Origin: Victivallales bacterium | Lineage (GTDB): Bacteria > Verrucomicrobiota > Lentisphaeria > Oligosphaerales > Lenti-02 | Assembly (NCBI GenBank): GCA_018648945.1 | Contig: JABGQJ010000312.1 | Span: 1 to 8,502 of the forward strand | Length of the DNA: 8,502 nucleotides | Reading direction: 5' to 3' | Shown: one piece after another, positions 1 to 6,387 of the stretch | Numbering within the stretch: position 1 is the first letter of the stretch | Layout of the letters: every line of letters starts with the position of its first letter | Program-made: the position numbers and the translations under genes | Notes under the pieces: generated by a model | What the model was told of the DNA's origin: nothing | What the model saw: only the letters and a program-made list of their open reading frames with translations | The model's database searches: none

Positions 1-780
1 CCTGTTCCTGAACCCGTGCCTGAACCTGAACCTGAACCCGTGCCTGAACCTGAACCTGAACCCGTGCCTGAACCCGTGCCCGGCCCTGTGCTGCCGCCGG
101 CTTCTGCCGCTGTTCCCCACGAGCCTGCCGAGCCAGAGTTGGTGGAGGCGGTCTACGAACCCGTTGTGGCCGCTCAGCCACCTGCTCCTGAGCCTATGCC
201 GTTTGCGTTCTCCCCCACTTCCGAACCGGCGGTTGCGCCAGCTCCCCAGGCTGCTGACCAACCCATGTCGGCCGCCGCCCTGATGCCCGCCTTCGAACTG
301 CACGAGCTAGGCCCGGAGACCGAGACCGTGGCCGAAGAGACTGTCGATTCGGCAGTCGCCATGGATGCTCCCACTGCCAAGGAGAAGCTCCTGGCGGCCA
401 TGGCCGAGAGCGAAGAGGGCAGGGCCTTGGTCCCGCTGGTGGAGGCGCTCAAACCCACTTCCTGCCGGGGGTTGACTCTGCAACTCGGCTACGACGAGGC
501 CATATCTGCCGAGGACTTGGTCCGCCTGACGGCCAAGGAGACGGAGCGGTTGCTCCAGCAGGCCATGCAAGCCGCCTTCAACACGGGGCAGGCCAGGGTG
601 CTGGTGCGGCGTTGGTTGGCGGGACTTTCCGACGATCAGCGGCCCGGCCTTCGTCCAGCCAATGAGGAGGAGCACCAGAGAACCCGGGCTCGCCCATTGG
701 TTCAGCAGGTACTCGATCTCTTCGGCGGCGAAGTGATTGATGTCCGGGTGAACGACCGCGCGCAGGAGTCTGGGAAATGA
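1..780 (+). CDS. dnaX: DNA polymerase III subunit gamma/tau, C-terminal part (5' end outside the window)
   Basis: The frame is open from base 1 to the TGA at 778-780, giving 259 visible codons; the AAA+ clamp-loader ATPase part lies upstream of the window. About the first 90 residues are a Pro/Glu/Val/Ala-rich, presumably disordered linker, starting with Pro-Glu and Pro-Val dipeptides. From about residue 124 the sequence is more ordered: a helix, then LTLQLGYDE and AEDLVRL, then the terminal segment PLVQQVLDLFGGEVIDVRV, which resembles the end of many bacterial DnaX tau proteins. In tau this tail contacts the polymerase alpha subunit and helicase, tethering the replisome. The assignment rests on this tail and on recR directly downstream in an ATGA overlap, the common dnaX-recR order. 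The small ybaB/ebfC gene often found between the two is absent. The in-frame GTG at base 16 lies inside the repeat and is not a credible start. Confidence 0.72.
   Translation, partial: PVPEPVPEPEPEPVPEPEPEPVPEPVPGPVLPPASAAVPHEPAEPELVEAVYEPVVAAQPPAPEPMPFAFSPTSEPAVAPAPQAADQPMSAAALMPAFELHELGPETETVAEETVDSAVAMDAPTAKEKLLAAMAESEEGRALVPLVEALKPTSCRGLTLQLGYDEAISAEDLVRLTAKETERLLQQAMQAAFNTGQARVLVRRWLAGLSDDQRPGLRPANEEEHQRTRARPLVQQVLDLFGGEVIDVRVNDRAQESGK
7..78 (+). repeat. 24-bp tandem repeat built from hexamers (Pro-Glu / Pro-Val codons)
   Basis: Three 24-bp units lie head to tail at 7-30, 31-54 and 55-78. Each is made of hexamers in the order cctgaa, cccgtg, cctgaa, cctgaa; the third ends with cccgtg instead of cctgaa. 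The first two units are identical at every base, including third codon positions, which points to recent slippage or unit duplication rather than selection on the protein alone. The encoded Pro-Glu-Pro-Val series forms part of the dnaX linker. The repeat may extend past the left edge of the window. Confidence 0.9.
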
Positions 781-1388
781 ACGCGAACGACGCCTATCCC
801 GAGGCCCTGCGTCGGTTGGTGGCGTACCTGAAACGGCTGCCGGGCGTGGGAACCAGAACCGCCTCCCGTCTGGCGCTTTCCCTGTTGGATTGGCCGGAGG
901 AGTTGCTTCAGGCATTTGGCGGCGAGCTGGCCGCTATTCGGCAGAATGTGAAATGGTGCCATATCTGTGGCAACCTCGCCGACGACGACGTATGCCGCAT
1001 CTGCCGGGCTGCCGACCGTGACCGCTCGCAGGTCTGTGTCGTGGAAGTGGCGACCCAGGTGCCGGTGATCGAATCCGCAGGCTGCTACCGGGGGCTTTAC
1101 CACGTGTTGGGAGGGCGCTTGGTGCCGCTGGACGGCATCGGTCCGGAGGACTTGCGCATCGAGGAACTGCGAACCCGTCTGGCAGAGGGCGGAATCCGCG
1201 AACTGATCGTGGCCACTAGTCCCGACGTGGAGGGCGAAGCCACGGCCCACTACCTGGCGGCGGAATTCGCCGGGGCTGGCGTGCGGATCACGCGGATCGC
1301 GGCCGGGGTCCCGGTCGGAGCCGATCTCAGCTATGCGGATGCCGCCACGATGGCACGTGCCATGGGTGGACGGCAGAGCCTCGACTAG
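777..1388 (+). CDS. recR: Recombination mediator protein RecR
   Basis: A full-length RecR of 203 residues, the usual family size. RecR forms a ring that, with RecO or RecF, loads RecA on SSB-coated single-stranded DNA during gap repair in the cytoplasm. In order it has an N-terminal helix-hairpin-helix (LKRLPGVGTRTASRLAL, about 18-34), a C4 zinc finger with Cys61, Cys64, Cys73 and Cys76 (CX2C-X8-CX2C), a Toprim domain from about residue 84 (CVVEV, then the family signature YRGLYHVLGG) and the C-terminal TSPDVEGEATAHYLA segment. The Toprim start reads EVATQVPVIE where most RecR proteins have an acidic pair after the first Glu, a mild divergence. ATG 777 overlaps the dnaX stop as ATGA and has an AGGAG ribosome site at 764-768, 8 bases upstream, so translational coupling with dnaX is likely. 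Confidence 0.96.
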   Translation: MNANDAYPEALRRLVAYLKRLPGVGTRTASRLALSLLDWPEELLQAFGGELAAIRQNVKWCHICGNLADDDVCRICRAADRDRSQVCVVEVATQVPVIESAGCYRGLYHVLGGRLVPLDGIGPEDLRIEELRTRLAEGGIRELIVATSPDVEGEATAHYLAAEFAGAGVRITRIAAGVPVGADLSYADAATMARAMGGRQSLD

Positions 1389-1391
1389 GCG

Positions 1392-2105
1392 ATGAAGCGA
1401 CTCGCTCAGAATGCATTCAAGGGCCTGCTTGCGGCTGTCGTGCTGTTCGTGACGGTCGCGATGGCCCGGGCGGTCGTGGGGGTGGGCTCGGGGGTGGCGC
1501 AGTCCGCCTTGCCGTCTCTGCTTGGACTGCTTGGGGCGGTCGGGGTATTCTGCTTGGGCTTTCGCGGCCGACGCTTCTACATTTTCGGGCATGAGCTCAC
1601 CCACTGGCTGGCAGCCAAGGCATTTCGGCGGCAGACCAGTTCGTTCCGCGTCGGTCTGCGGGGCGGCAGCGTTGCTGTGGAGCGCCCCAATCTGTTCATC
1701 GTGCTATGTCCCTACTTCGTGCCCCTTTACTCGCTGGTCTGGGTTGGTCTCTACGGTGTCTATCTGGCATTGTTCGCTGGTCCGCCGAGCGGGGGGGCGA
1801 GTTTCGCATTCCAGGTGGGATTGGGCGCGAGCTACGGCTTCCATCTGGCTTTCACCATCTGGACCTTGTGGGCGGGTCAGAAGGACCTACTGATCTTCGG
1901 CACGTGGTTCTCGCTCTCGGTGATTCTCTTCGGGAACACATTGGTTCTGTTCCTCACCACCCTCGTGGCCACTCGCGAGTGGGGGGCGGGCATGGGGTTG
2001 TTTGGCGGCCATCTGCAGAGCCAGTGGGCGACGCTGGCTCGGGGAGTGTCGGCATTGTGGGCACTCGGCTTGGCGGCCTACCGTCGGCGCCCAGGAACAG
2101 GATGA
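1392..2105 (+). CDS. Multi-pass membrane protein with HEXXH motif, M50-like metallopeptidase
   Basis: 237 residues, strongly hydrophobic, with likely membrane segments near 10-31, 38-58, 101-130, 137-160, 166-193 and 214-231. Just after the second segment lies the zinc-peptidase motif FGHELTHWLA (His67, Glu68, His71), followed by a Gly-rich strand region and LCPYFVPLYS (105-114). In M50 (site-2 protease-like) enzymes the HEXXH is embedded in the membrane and a distant Asp, usually in an NPDG or LDG motif, is the third zinc ligand. No NPDG is visible; Asp165 in GQKDLLIFG, or possibly His151, is my candidate. The role would be intramembrane or membrane-proximal proteolysis; the substrate is unknown. 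The gene starts 3 bases after the recR stop, so it is probably co-transcribed with recR, although no functional link is obvious. No strong ribosome site is seen, consistent with coupling. The family call is moderate; the HEXXH is clear. Confidence 0.7.
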   Translation: MKRLAQNAFKGLLAAVVLFVTVAMARAVVGVGSGVAQSALPSLLGLLGAVGVFCLGFRGRRFYIFGHELTHWLAAKAFRRQTSSFRVGLRGGSVAVERPNLFIVLCPYFVPLYSLVWVGLYGVYLALFAGPPSGGASFAFQVGLGASYGFHLAFTIWTLWAGQKDLLIFGTWFSLSVILFGNTLVLFLTTLVATREWGAGMGLFGGHLQSQWATLARGVSALWALGLAAYRRRPGTG

Positions 2106-2153
2106 CGGCACCGGGCCGTTCCCTGTCACTTTCGCCGTCTGTCCAGTCACGCA

Positions 2154-2181
2154 TTGACCAGGCGGGGGAGGTCGCTACATT
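2154..2181 (+). promoter_or_regulatory. Predicted sigma-70-type promoter upstream of the acyltransferase gene
   Basis: A TTGACC -35 box (2154-2159, 5 of 6 consensus bases) and a TACATT -10 box (2176-2181, 4 of 6) are separated by 16 bases. The expected transcription start falls near 2188, next to the palindrome GACATGTC at 2189-2196, about 27 bases before the ATG at 2215. It is the best promoter match in the 109-base gap after the membrane peptidase gene and suggests that a new transcription unit begins here. The palindrome could be a chance element or a small operator. Confidence 0.45.
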
Positions 2182-2214
2182 CTGCCTGGACATGTCATCA
2201 CTGCGAGACCAATT

Positions 2215-3012
2215 ATGTTTCAACTGACGCCTCCAGCCTACCACAGCCCCGACGACACCCACCCATCCCTGCTGCAGCGCCTCATTCCCTGGTGTACGCG
2301 GCTGCCCTTCTATGCCCGGACCATACGCTCGCTTCTGAAGGGCCGCCGCCAGTCGCTCCGGGGAGAGTTCTGCGACCAGGTCTTCTCGGATCGCGCCGTG
2401 GATATTCTGCGGGCGGTGGAAAAGGCCGGCGGGAAGGTCCACATCACCGGTCTGGAGCACATTGCGGGCACGCCCGGTCCGGCAGTGTTTGCGGGCAATC
2501 ACATGAGCATGCTGGAGATCTTCCTGCTGCCTGCCGCGATTTCTCCGCACAAGGGCGTTGGTTTCGTGGTCAAAGAGAGCCTGGGCCGGAACTGGCTGAT
2601 GGGGCCGGTGGTGGATGCCCAGCAAGCGATCCAGGTCGGGCGGACGAACGCGCGGGAGGACTTGGCGACGGTGCTCAGGGAGGGCCAGGAGCGGCTCGGC
2701 AGGAACCACTCGATGATCATTTTCCCCCAGGGGACGCGGAGCGACTCGTTCCCGGTCAGCAGATTCAATTCCCTGGGTGTGAAGCTGGCCAAGCGGGCGG
2801 GGGTGCCACTGATCCCGTTCGCCGCGAAGACGGATTTCCTGGCCAATGGCAGGTGGGTGAAGGACCTGGGGCCGGTGCATCCGGAGCGGGACGTGCATAT
2901 TGCCTTCGGGCCGGCGATCACTGACGTGTCGGATCAGAAGACTGCGCAGCAGACGTGCATCGACTTCATTCGCACCAAGCTTACCGAATGGGGCGCCACC
3001 TGCGTCGAGTAG
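2215..3012 (+). CDS. PlsC-like 1-acyl-sn-glycerol-3-phosphate (lysophospholipid) acyltransferase
   Basis: 265 residues, normal for the PlsC/LPLAT family, which transfers an acyl chain from acyl-ACP or acyl-CoA to the sn-2 position of a lysophospholipid at the inner membrane. Motif I is AGNHMSMLE (93-101): the catalytic His96 is present, but the usual HX4D aspartate is Glu101. Motif III is FPQGTRS (170-176), with Gln where most members have Glu. Motif IV is GVPLIPF (196-202). Both acidic changes occur together, so this is a divergent subfamily and the acyl acceptor is uncertain; another lysolipid or an ornithine/glycine-type lipid is possible. I assume the enzyme is active because the His and the FPxGTRS frame are kept. 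ATG 2215 is the only ATG, GTG or TTG start in this frame after the stop at 2155, although no clear ribosome site precedes it. It has its own predicted promoter. Confidence 0.88.
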   Translation: MFQLTPPAYHSPDDTHPSLLQRLIPWCTRLPFYARTIRSLLKGRRQSLRGEFCDQVFSDRAVDILRAVEKAGGKVHITGLEHIAGTPGPAVFAGNHMSMLEIFLLPAAISPHKGVGFVVKESLGRNWLMGPVVDAQQAIQVGRTNAREDLATVLREGQERLGRNHSMIIFPQGTRSDSFPVSRFNSLGVKLAKRAGVPLIPFAAKTDFLANGRWVKDLGPVHPERDVHIAFGPAITDVSDQKTAQQTCIDFIRTKLTEWGATCVE

Positions 3013-3026
3013 GGCGTTTCCACTTC

Positions 3027-3046
3027 CACTCTCCCTGGCAGGAGTG
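3027..3046 (+). promoter_or_regulatory. Possible hairpin masking the ribosome site of the substrate-binding protein gene
   Basis: CACTC at 3027-3031 can pair with GAGTG at 3042-3046 across a 10-base loop. The 3' arm contains part of the AGGAG ribosome site (3040-3044) of the gene starting at 3050. Folding would hide the site unless ribosomes translating the upstream gene, which ends at 3012, or a factor opened it. Five base pairs is a weak stem that could be chance. Confidence 0.2.
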
Positions 3047-3049
3047 ACC

Positions 3050-4081
3050 ATGGCGTCCAGACACATTTCCCGCGTGGTCCTCGGTCTCCTTCTGGCGGCC
3101 GCCCTGGCCGGCGGCATTCTGGCTTGGCGCGAGAGCCGACCAAAGGTGGCTCGGGATCGAGGTGATTCCTCGACGGTTCCCGAGCTGCGGTTCTGCACCA
3201 ATCCTGGTGCCACCACGCCTCAGTTGCCCATCTGGTCCGCCGTGCGGGCGGATGCAGCCGGCAAAACGGTCCGTCTCAAGATCGAGACATGGCGGCAGCC
3301 GGTGCAATTGCAGACCGCGCTGCTGGCTGGGGAAGGCGACCTGTGGCTCGGGCACATCGACGGCATTGCCCGGGCGCGGGCTGCGGGGGCCCCGGTGGTT
3401 CTGCTTGCGGTCACTGGTTGGCGGAAGATGAGCGTGGTCAGCTACGATGCGAAGGTGGGCTCACCGCGCGACCTGCTGGGCAGGGCCTTGCCCTATGCCC
3501 CCAAGGGGTCGCCGGCGGTTGCCCTGCTGCGTAGTCTTCTTGGTGCGGATGCCGACCGCGTGCTCTTCGAACCGCGGGCGCCCAAACAGCTCGCTCTGTT
3601 GCTGACCCAGCGCCAGGTGGATTCGGCTCTTCTCCCTGAGCCGCTTGTCTCGACGCTTCTCGGGAAGTTGCCCGACTTGCGGCTGGCCTTTGACCTGGAG
3701 GATGCCTATGGCGCCCACAGGCAGGGACCAGCCCGCATCCCGTGGGCCGGATTGGCGGCCCATGAGCGGGTACTGCGCGAGCATCCTGAACGTCTGGCCG
3801 CCCTGATCGCCGCCATGAAGGAGGCTGCTACCCGCCTGTGCGCCGATCTGGATGCGGCCCCCACCTGCTTGCCCAAGGAGTTTGCCGCCGCCGTTCCCCG
3901 GGCCGCGTTGCGCGCCTCGCTGGACCGGGATCTGATCCTGGTCAAGAGCGCCGACGAGGTGCGGGACGAGATCCGCGCCTACCTGGAGCTGGCGATCCCC
4001 GACGCTTTCACGGGTCAAGCGTCCTGGTTTGACCATGGTTTCCTCTGGCGAAGGGAATCGCGCGCTCAAGCTCTTGAGTAG
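3050..4081 (+). CDS. ABC-type substrate-binding protein, SsuA/ThiY/NMT1-like
   Basis: 343 residues. A short basic N-terminus and a hydrophobic stretch (about 9-25, VVLGLLLAAALAGGILA) indicate export or a single membrane anchor. No lipobox cysteine follows, so it is not an obvious lipoprotein. The rest resembles type-2 periplasmic binding proteins for sulfonates, pyrimidines or nitrate: a first strand ELRFCTNPG, then QTALLAGEGDLWLGHIDGIA (a typical 'how much of the molecule is present' strand-helix), APVVLLAVTG, the hinge KVGSPRDLLGRALPY with APKGSPA, and VDSALLPEPLVSTLL. The ligand cannot be read from sequence. ATG 3050 is chosen for AGGAG at 3040-3044, 5 bases away, and because the signal segment begins there; an upstream in-frame extension would run into the acyltransferase gene. 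No permease or ATPase gene lies next to it in this window, so it either uses a remote transporter or serves as a sensor. It is 37 bases after the acyltransferase and probably co-transcribed with it. Confidence 0.78.
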   Translation: MASRHISRVVLGLLLAAALAGGILAWRESRPKVARDRGDSSTVPELRFCTNPGATTPQLPIWSAVRADAAGKTVRLKIETWRQPVQLQTALLAGEGDLWLGHIDGIARARAAGAPVVLLAVTGWRKMSVVSYDAKVGSPRDLLGRALPYAPKGSPAVALLRSLLGADADRVLFEPRAPKQLALLLTQRQVDSALLPEPLVSTLLGKLPDLRLAFDLEDAYGAHRQGPARIPWAGLAAHERVLREHPERLAALIAAMKEAATRLCADLDAAPTCLPKEFAAAVPRAALRASLDRDLILVKSADEVRDEIRAYLELAIPDAFTGQASWFDHGFLWRRESRAQALE

Positions 4082-4101
4082 CCGGCCCGTCGTGGTATGG
4101 T
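4074..4101 (+). promoter_or_regulatory. Weak candidate promoter before the oxidoreductase/propeller/cupin cassette
   Basis: TTGAGT (4074-4079, overlapping the stop of the binding-protein gene) and TATGGT (4096-4101) are 16 bases apart, each matching 4 of 6 consensus positions. The start of transcription would be near 4108, giving a leader of about 80 bases before ATG 4189. A second TTGACG at 4110-4115 lacks a matching -10 box. The remainder of the 107-base gap shows nothing else recognisable. Confidence 0.28.
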
Positions 4102-4188
4102 CGCGGTTGTTGACGGATACCGCGCCTTGCTGTCACGAGTTGGCAAGGCTCCCGAGGTTCTGGGCATGTGGCAAGGGGATCGTTCGCC

Positions 4189-5223
4189 ATGGGGTGTCTA
4201 CGCGTTGGCTTCGTCGGGGTGGGGTCGATGGGACAGTGCGCCCATCTGCGCAACTATGCAACGCTGACCGGCGAGTGCGATGTGGTCGCGCTTGCCGAAC
4301 TGCGGCCCGAGCTTGCTCGGCGAGTGGCCGCTCGCTATGGCGTGCCCAAGGTGTATGCCAGCGCCAGCGAGATGCTGGCGGCAGGGAATCTGGATGCGGT
4401 CGTGGCGTCCCAGCCGTTCTCGCGGCATGGGGTGTTGCTGCCCGAATTGCTGGCGTCCGGCTTGCCGCTCTTCATCGAGAAGCCCCTGGCCTCCTCGGTG
4501 GCGGTTGGGGAAGGACTGTTGGCCGCCGCCGAGGCGAGCGGCAGTCCGGTCATGGTGGGCTATCACAAGCGCAGCGACCCCGCCAGCGAATGGCTGAAGG
4601 CCGAGCTGGTCCGCCTGCAGGAGAGCGGCGAGTGGGGCAGGCTGACCTACGTCCGGATCGCCATGCCCGCCGGTGACTGGATTGCTGGCGGCTTCGATGA
4701 TCTCATCCGCACGGACGACCCCATGCCCGCCTTGGTTGCGGACCCGCCCGATGGCGAGATGACGGGCGAGGAGTTCGCTGACTACACCACCTTTGTGAAC
4801 TACTACATCCATCAGGTCAACCTCCTGCGCTTCCTGCTCGGGGAGCCGTATGACATGACCTATGCGGAGCCAAGCGGCGTGCTGCTGGCTGCCCGCAGCG
4901 AATCGGGCGTGCCGTGCGCGATCGAGATGAGCGCGTATCGGACGACCCTCGGTTGGCAGGAGTCGGCCCTGATTGCCTTCGAACATGGGTGGCTGCGGCT
5001 GGACCTGCCCGCGCCGTTGGTGCGCAATCAGGCTGGCACGGTCACCGTGTTTGACGCGAAGACGGGGCTTTCTCGTAGCCCGCAGATGCCGCCCGAGCAC
5101 GCGATGCTGCGCCAGGCGCGGAACTTCCTCCGCTTTGCGCGTGGGGAAGCTCCGGCTCCCTGCGAGGCCAAGGAAGCCCTGTGCGACCTTCAGTTGGCTC
5201 GCGATTACTTGCGTTTGCGCTAG
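4189..5223 (+). CDS. Gfo/Idh/MocA family NAD(P)-dependent oxidoreductase (first copy)
   Basis: 344 residues from ATG 4189, typical for the family. The N-terminal Rossmann fold begins at once with LRVGFVGVGSMG (GXGXXG at 10-15), followed by DVVALAEL. The family's EKP signature is at 97-99 (FIEKPLASS) and the fold closes with VMVGYHKR (121-128). The C-terminal alpha/beta domain carries NYYIHQVNLLRFLLGE (204-219); His208 sits where the family's catalytic His is expected. Members oxidise or reduce hydroxyl or keto groups of sugars, inositols and related compounds; the substrate here is unknown. There is no signal peptide, so it is cytoplasmic. A GTG at 4168 would add seven residues and has GAGG at 4154-4157. 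ATG 4189 is preferred because AAGGGG (4173-4178) lies 10 bases before it and the Rossmann strand starts immediately. The propeller gene follows after 19 bases, suggesting one operon. Confidence 0.9.
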   Translation: MGCLRVGFVGVGSMGQCAHLRNYATLTGECDVVALAELRPELARRVAARYGVPKVYASASEMLAAGNLDAVVASQPFSRHGVLLPELLASGLPLFIEKPLASSVAVGEGLLAAAEASGSPVMVGYHKRSDPASEWLKAELVRLQESGEWGRLTYVRIAMPAGDWIAGGFDDLIRTDDPMPALVADPPDGEMTGEEFADYTTFVNYYIHQVNLLRFLLGEPYDMTYAEPSGVLLAARSESGVPCAIEMSAYRTTLGWQESALIAFEHGWLRLDLPAPLVRNQAGTVTVFDAKTGLSRSPQMPPEHAMLRQARNFLRFARGEAPAPCEAKEALCDLQLARDYLRLR

Positions 5224-5242
5224 ACGATCAAGGAGCTCCATC

Positions 5243-6316
5243 ATGCCTCTGCGTTTCGCCAAAGAGAAGATTTCCGACGAGACCTTCGAGTCCGGTGCCT
5301 TCTGTGATGTGGATGGCAACGGGATTCCCGATATCATATCCGGTGAGTGGTGGTACCGCGGCCCGGACTTCAGGGAACGCTTCCGGATCGGCACGATTCA
5401 GACCGAGGGCGAATACTACGACGATTTCTCGACCCTGTTGTTGGACGTCAACGGCAATGGCCGTCCGGACTTCGTCACCGGCGGTTGGTGGGGCAACACC
5501 ATTCGTTGGCGGGAAAATCCCGGTGTTGCCGGTGAACCGTGGCCGGAGCACGTGATCGCCGAGGTCGGCAATGTGGAGACCACCCGTGCCTGGGATGTGG
5601 ATGGCGATGGTCAGCTGGAGATCGTGCCCAATACTCCCAACGGGCCACTCAAGGTCTACAAGCCCCGCCACGATGCCGCCGGGACCTTCGACGTCTATCC
5701 CATCTCTGCGCAGAACCAGGGGCATGGTCTCGGTTTTGGTGATATCACCGGCAATGGTCGCGGCGACTTCATCCTGGCCAGCGGCTGGCTGGAATCCCCC
5801 GAAAATCCGCTGGCGGAGGAGTGGATCTGGCACCCCGAGTTCAACCTTGGCTCGGCCAGCATTCCGGTTCTGGTCGAGGATCTCACGGGCAATGGGCTGG
5901 GCGATCTCATCGTGGGCCAGTCCCATGCCTATGGCCTCTCCTGGTGGGAGCAGACCATGGTGGCTGGCGTGCGCACCTGGACGCACCACCCCATCGATCC
6001 CTGCAACTCCCAGTACCACGACCTGCACTGGATCGACATCGATGGTGACGGCCAGCCCGAACTGGTCACCGGCAAACGCTACCGCGCCCACAATGGCAAC
6101 GATCCCGGCAGCGTCGACCCGATCGGCATCTACTACTTCAAGTGGACTGGCGAGGGCTTTGCCAAGCAAGTGATCGACTACGGCGAACCCGGTCAGGCCT
6201 CCGGCGCGGGGATCTTCTTTGACCTCGCCGACCTGGACGGTAACGGTTACCCCGACATCCTTGCCCCAGGCAAGGACGGCCTCTTCCTCTTCCGGAATCT
6301 CGGCCCGACCTCGTAG
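5243..6316 (+). CDS. Seven-repeat VCBS/FG-GAP beta-propeller protein, possibly a metal-dependent sugar dehydratase or isomerase
   Basis: 357 residues. Seven Ca-binding-type loops of the form DXXGXG-X2-[DE] start at residues 22, 68, 118, 167, 213, 265 and 330, spaced 46-65 apart, which predicts one closed seven-bladed propeller. Linking segments include GEWWYRGP, GGWWGN, ASGWLESPENP, GQSHAYGLSWWEQ (225-237), GKRYRAHNGNDPG (277-289) and a closing APGKDGLFLF (341-350). Conserved-looking histidines sit on strands just before the loops (His161 in NQGHGLGFGD, His259 and His262 in QYHDLHWID) or in adjacent segments (His228, His283), where they could face the central channel and bind metal. Unlike most VCBS proteins it has no signal peptide or anchor, so it is probably cytoplasmic. 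ATG 5243 has an ideal AAGGAG at 5230-5235, 7 bases away. Fungal aldos-2-ulose dehydratase joins a seven-bladed propeller, which carries a catalytic zinc, to cupin domains; here a cupin gene follows. The family call is firm, the enzymatic role is inference, and a binding-only role remains possible. Confidence 0.87.
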   Translation: MPLRFAKEKISDETFESGAFCDVDGNGIPDIISGEWWYRGPDFRERFRIGTIQTEGEYYDDFSTLLLDVNGNGRPDFVTGGWWGNTIRWRENPGVAGEPWPEHVIAEVGNVETTRAWDVDGDGQLEIVPNTPNGPLKVYKPRHDAAGTFDVYPISAQNQGHGLGFGDITGNGRGDFILASGWLESPENPLAEEWIWHPEFNLGSASIPVLVEDLTGNGLGDLIVGQSHAYGLSWWEQTMVAGVRTWTHHPIDPCNSQYHDLHWIDIDGDGQPELVTGKRYRAHNGNDPGSVDPIGIYYFKWTGEGFAKQVIDYGEPGQASGAGIFFDLADLDGNGYPDILAPGKDGLFLFRNLGPTS

Positions 6317-6387
6317 GCCGTAGCCGGTACACGAGCGTGTGGAGTACGCACGCGCATCCAGTGAACGACAGCAAGAGAATGGGCGAG

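Noticed and set aside
2105..2119. Hairpin ACGGC/GCCGT just after the membrane peptidase gene
   Set aside because: Only five base pairs and no proper T-tract; too weak to call a terminator.
1954..3216. - strand open frame of 420 codons across the acyltransferase gene
   Set aside because: It crosses three + strand genes and the predicted promoter, has biased Arg/Pro composition and shows no domain; it is a shadow frame.
4198..5394. - strand open frame of 398 codons opposite the first oxidoreductase
   Set aside because: Shadow of a well-supported gene; no motif.
6329..6340. ACAC/GTGT hairpin between the propeller and cupin genes
   Set aside because: A four-base-pair stem without other signals is expected by chance.
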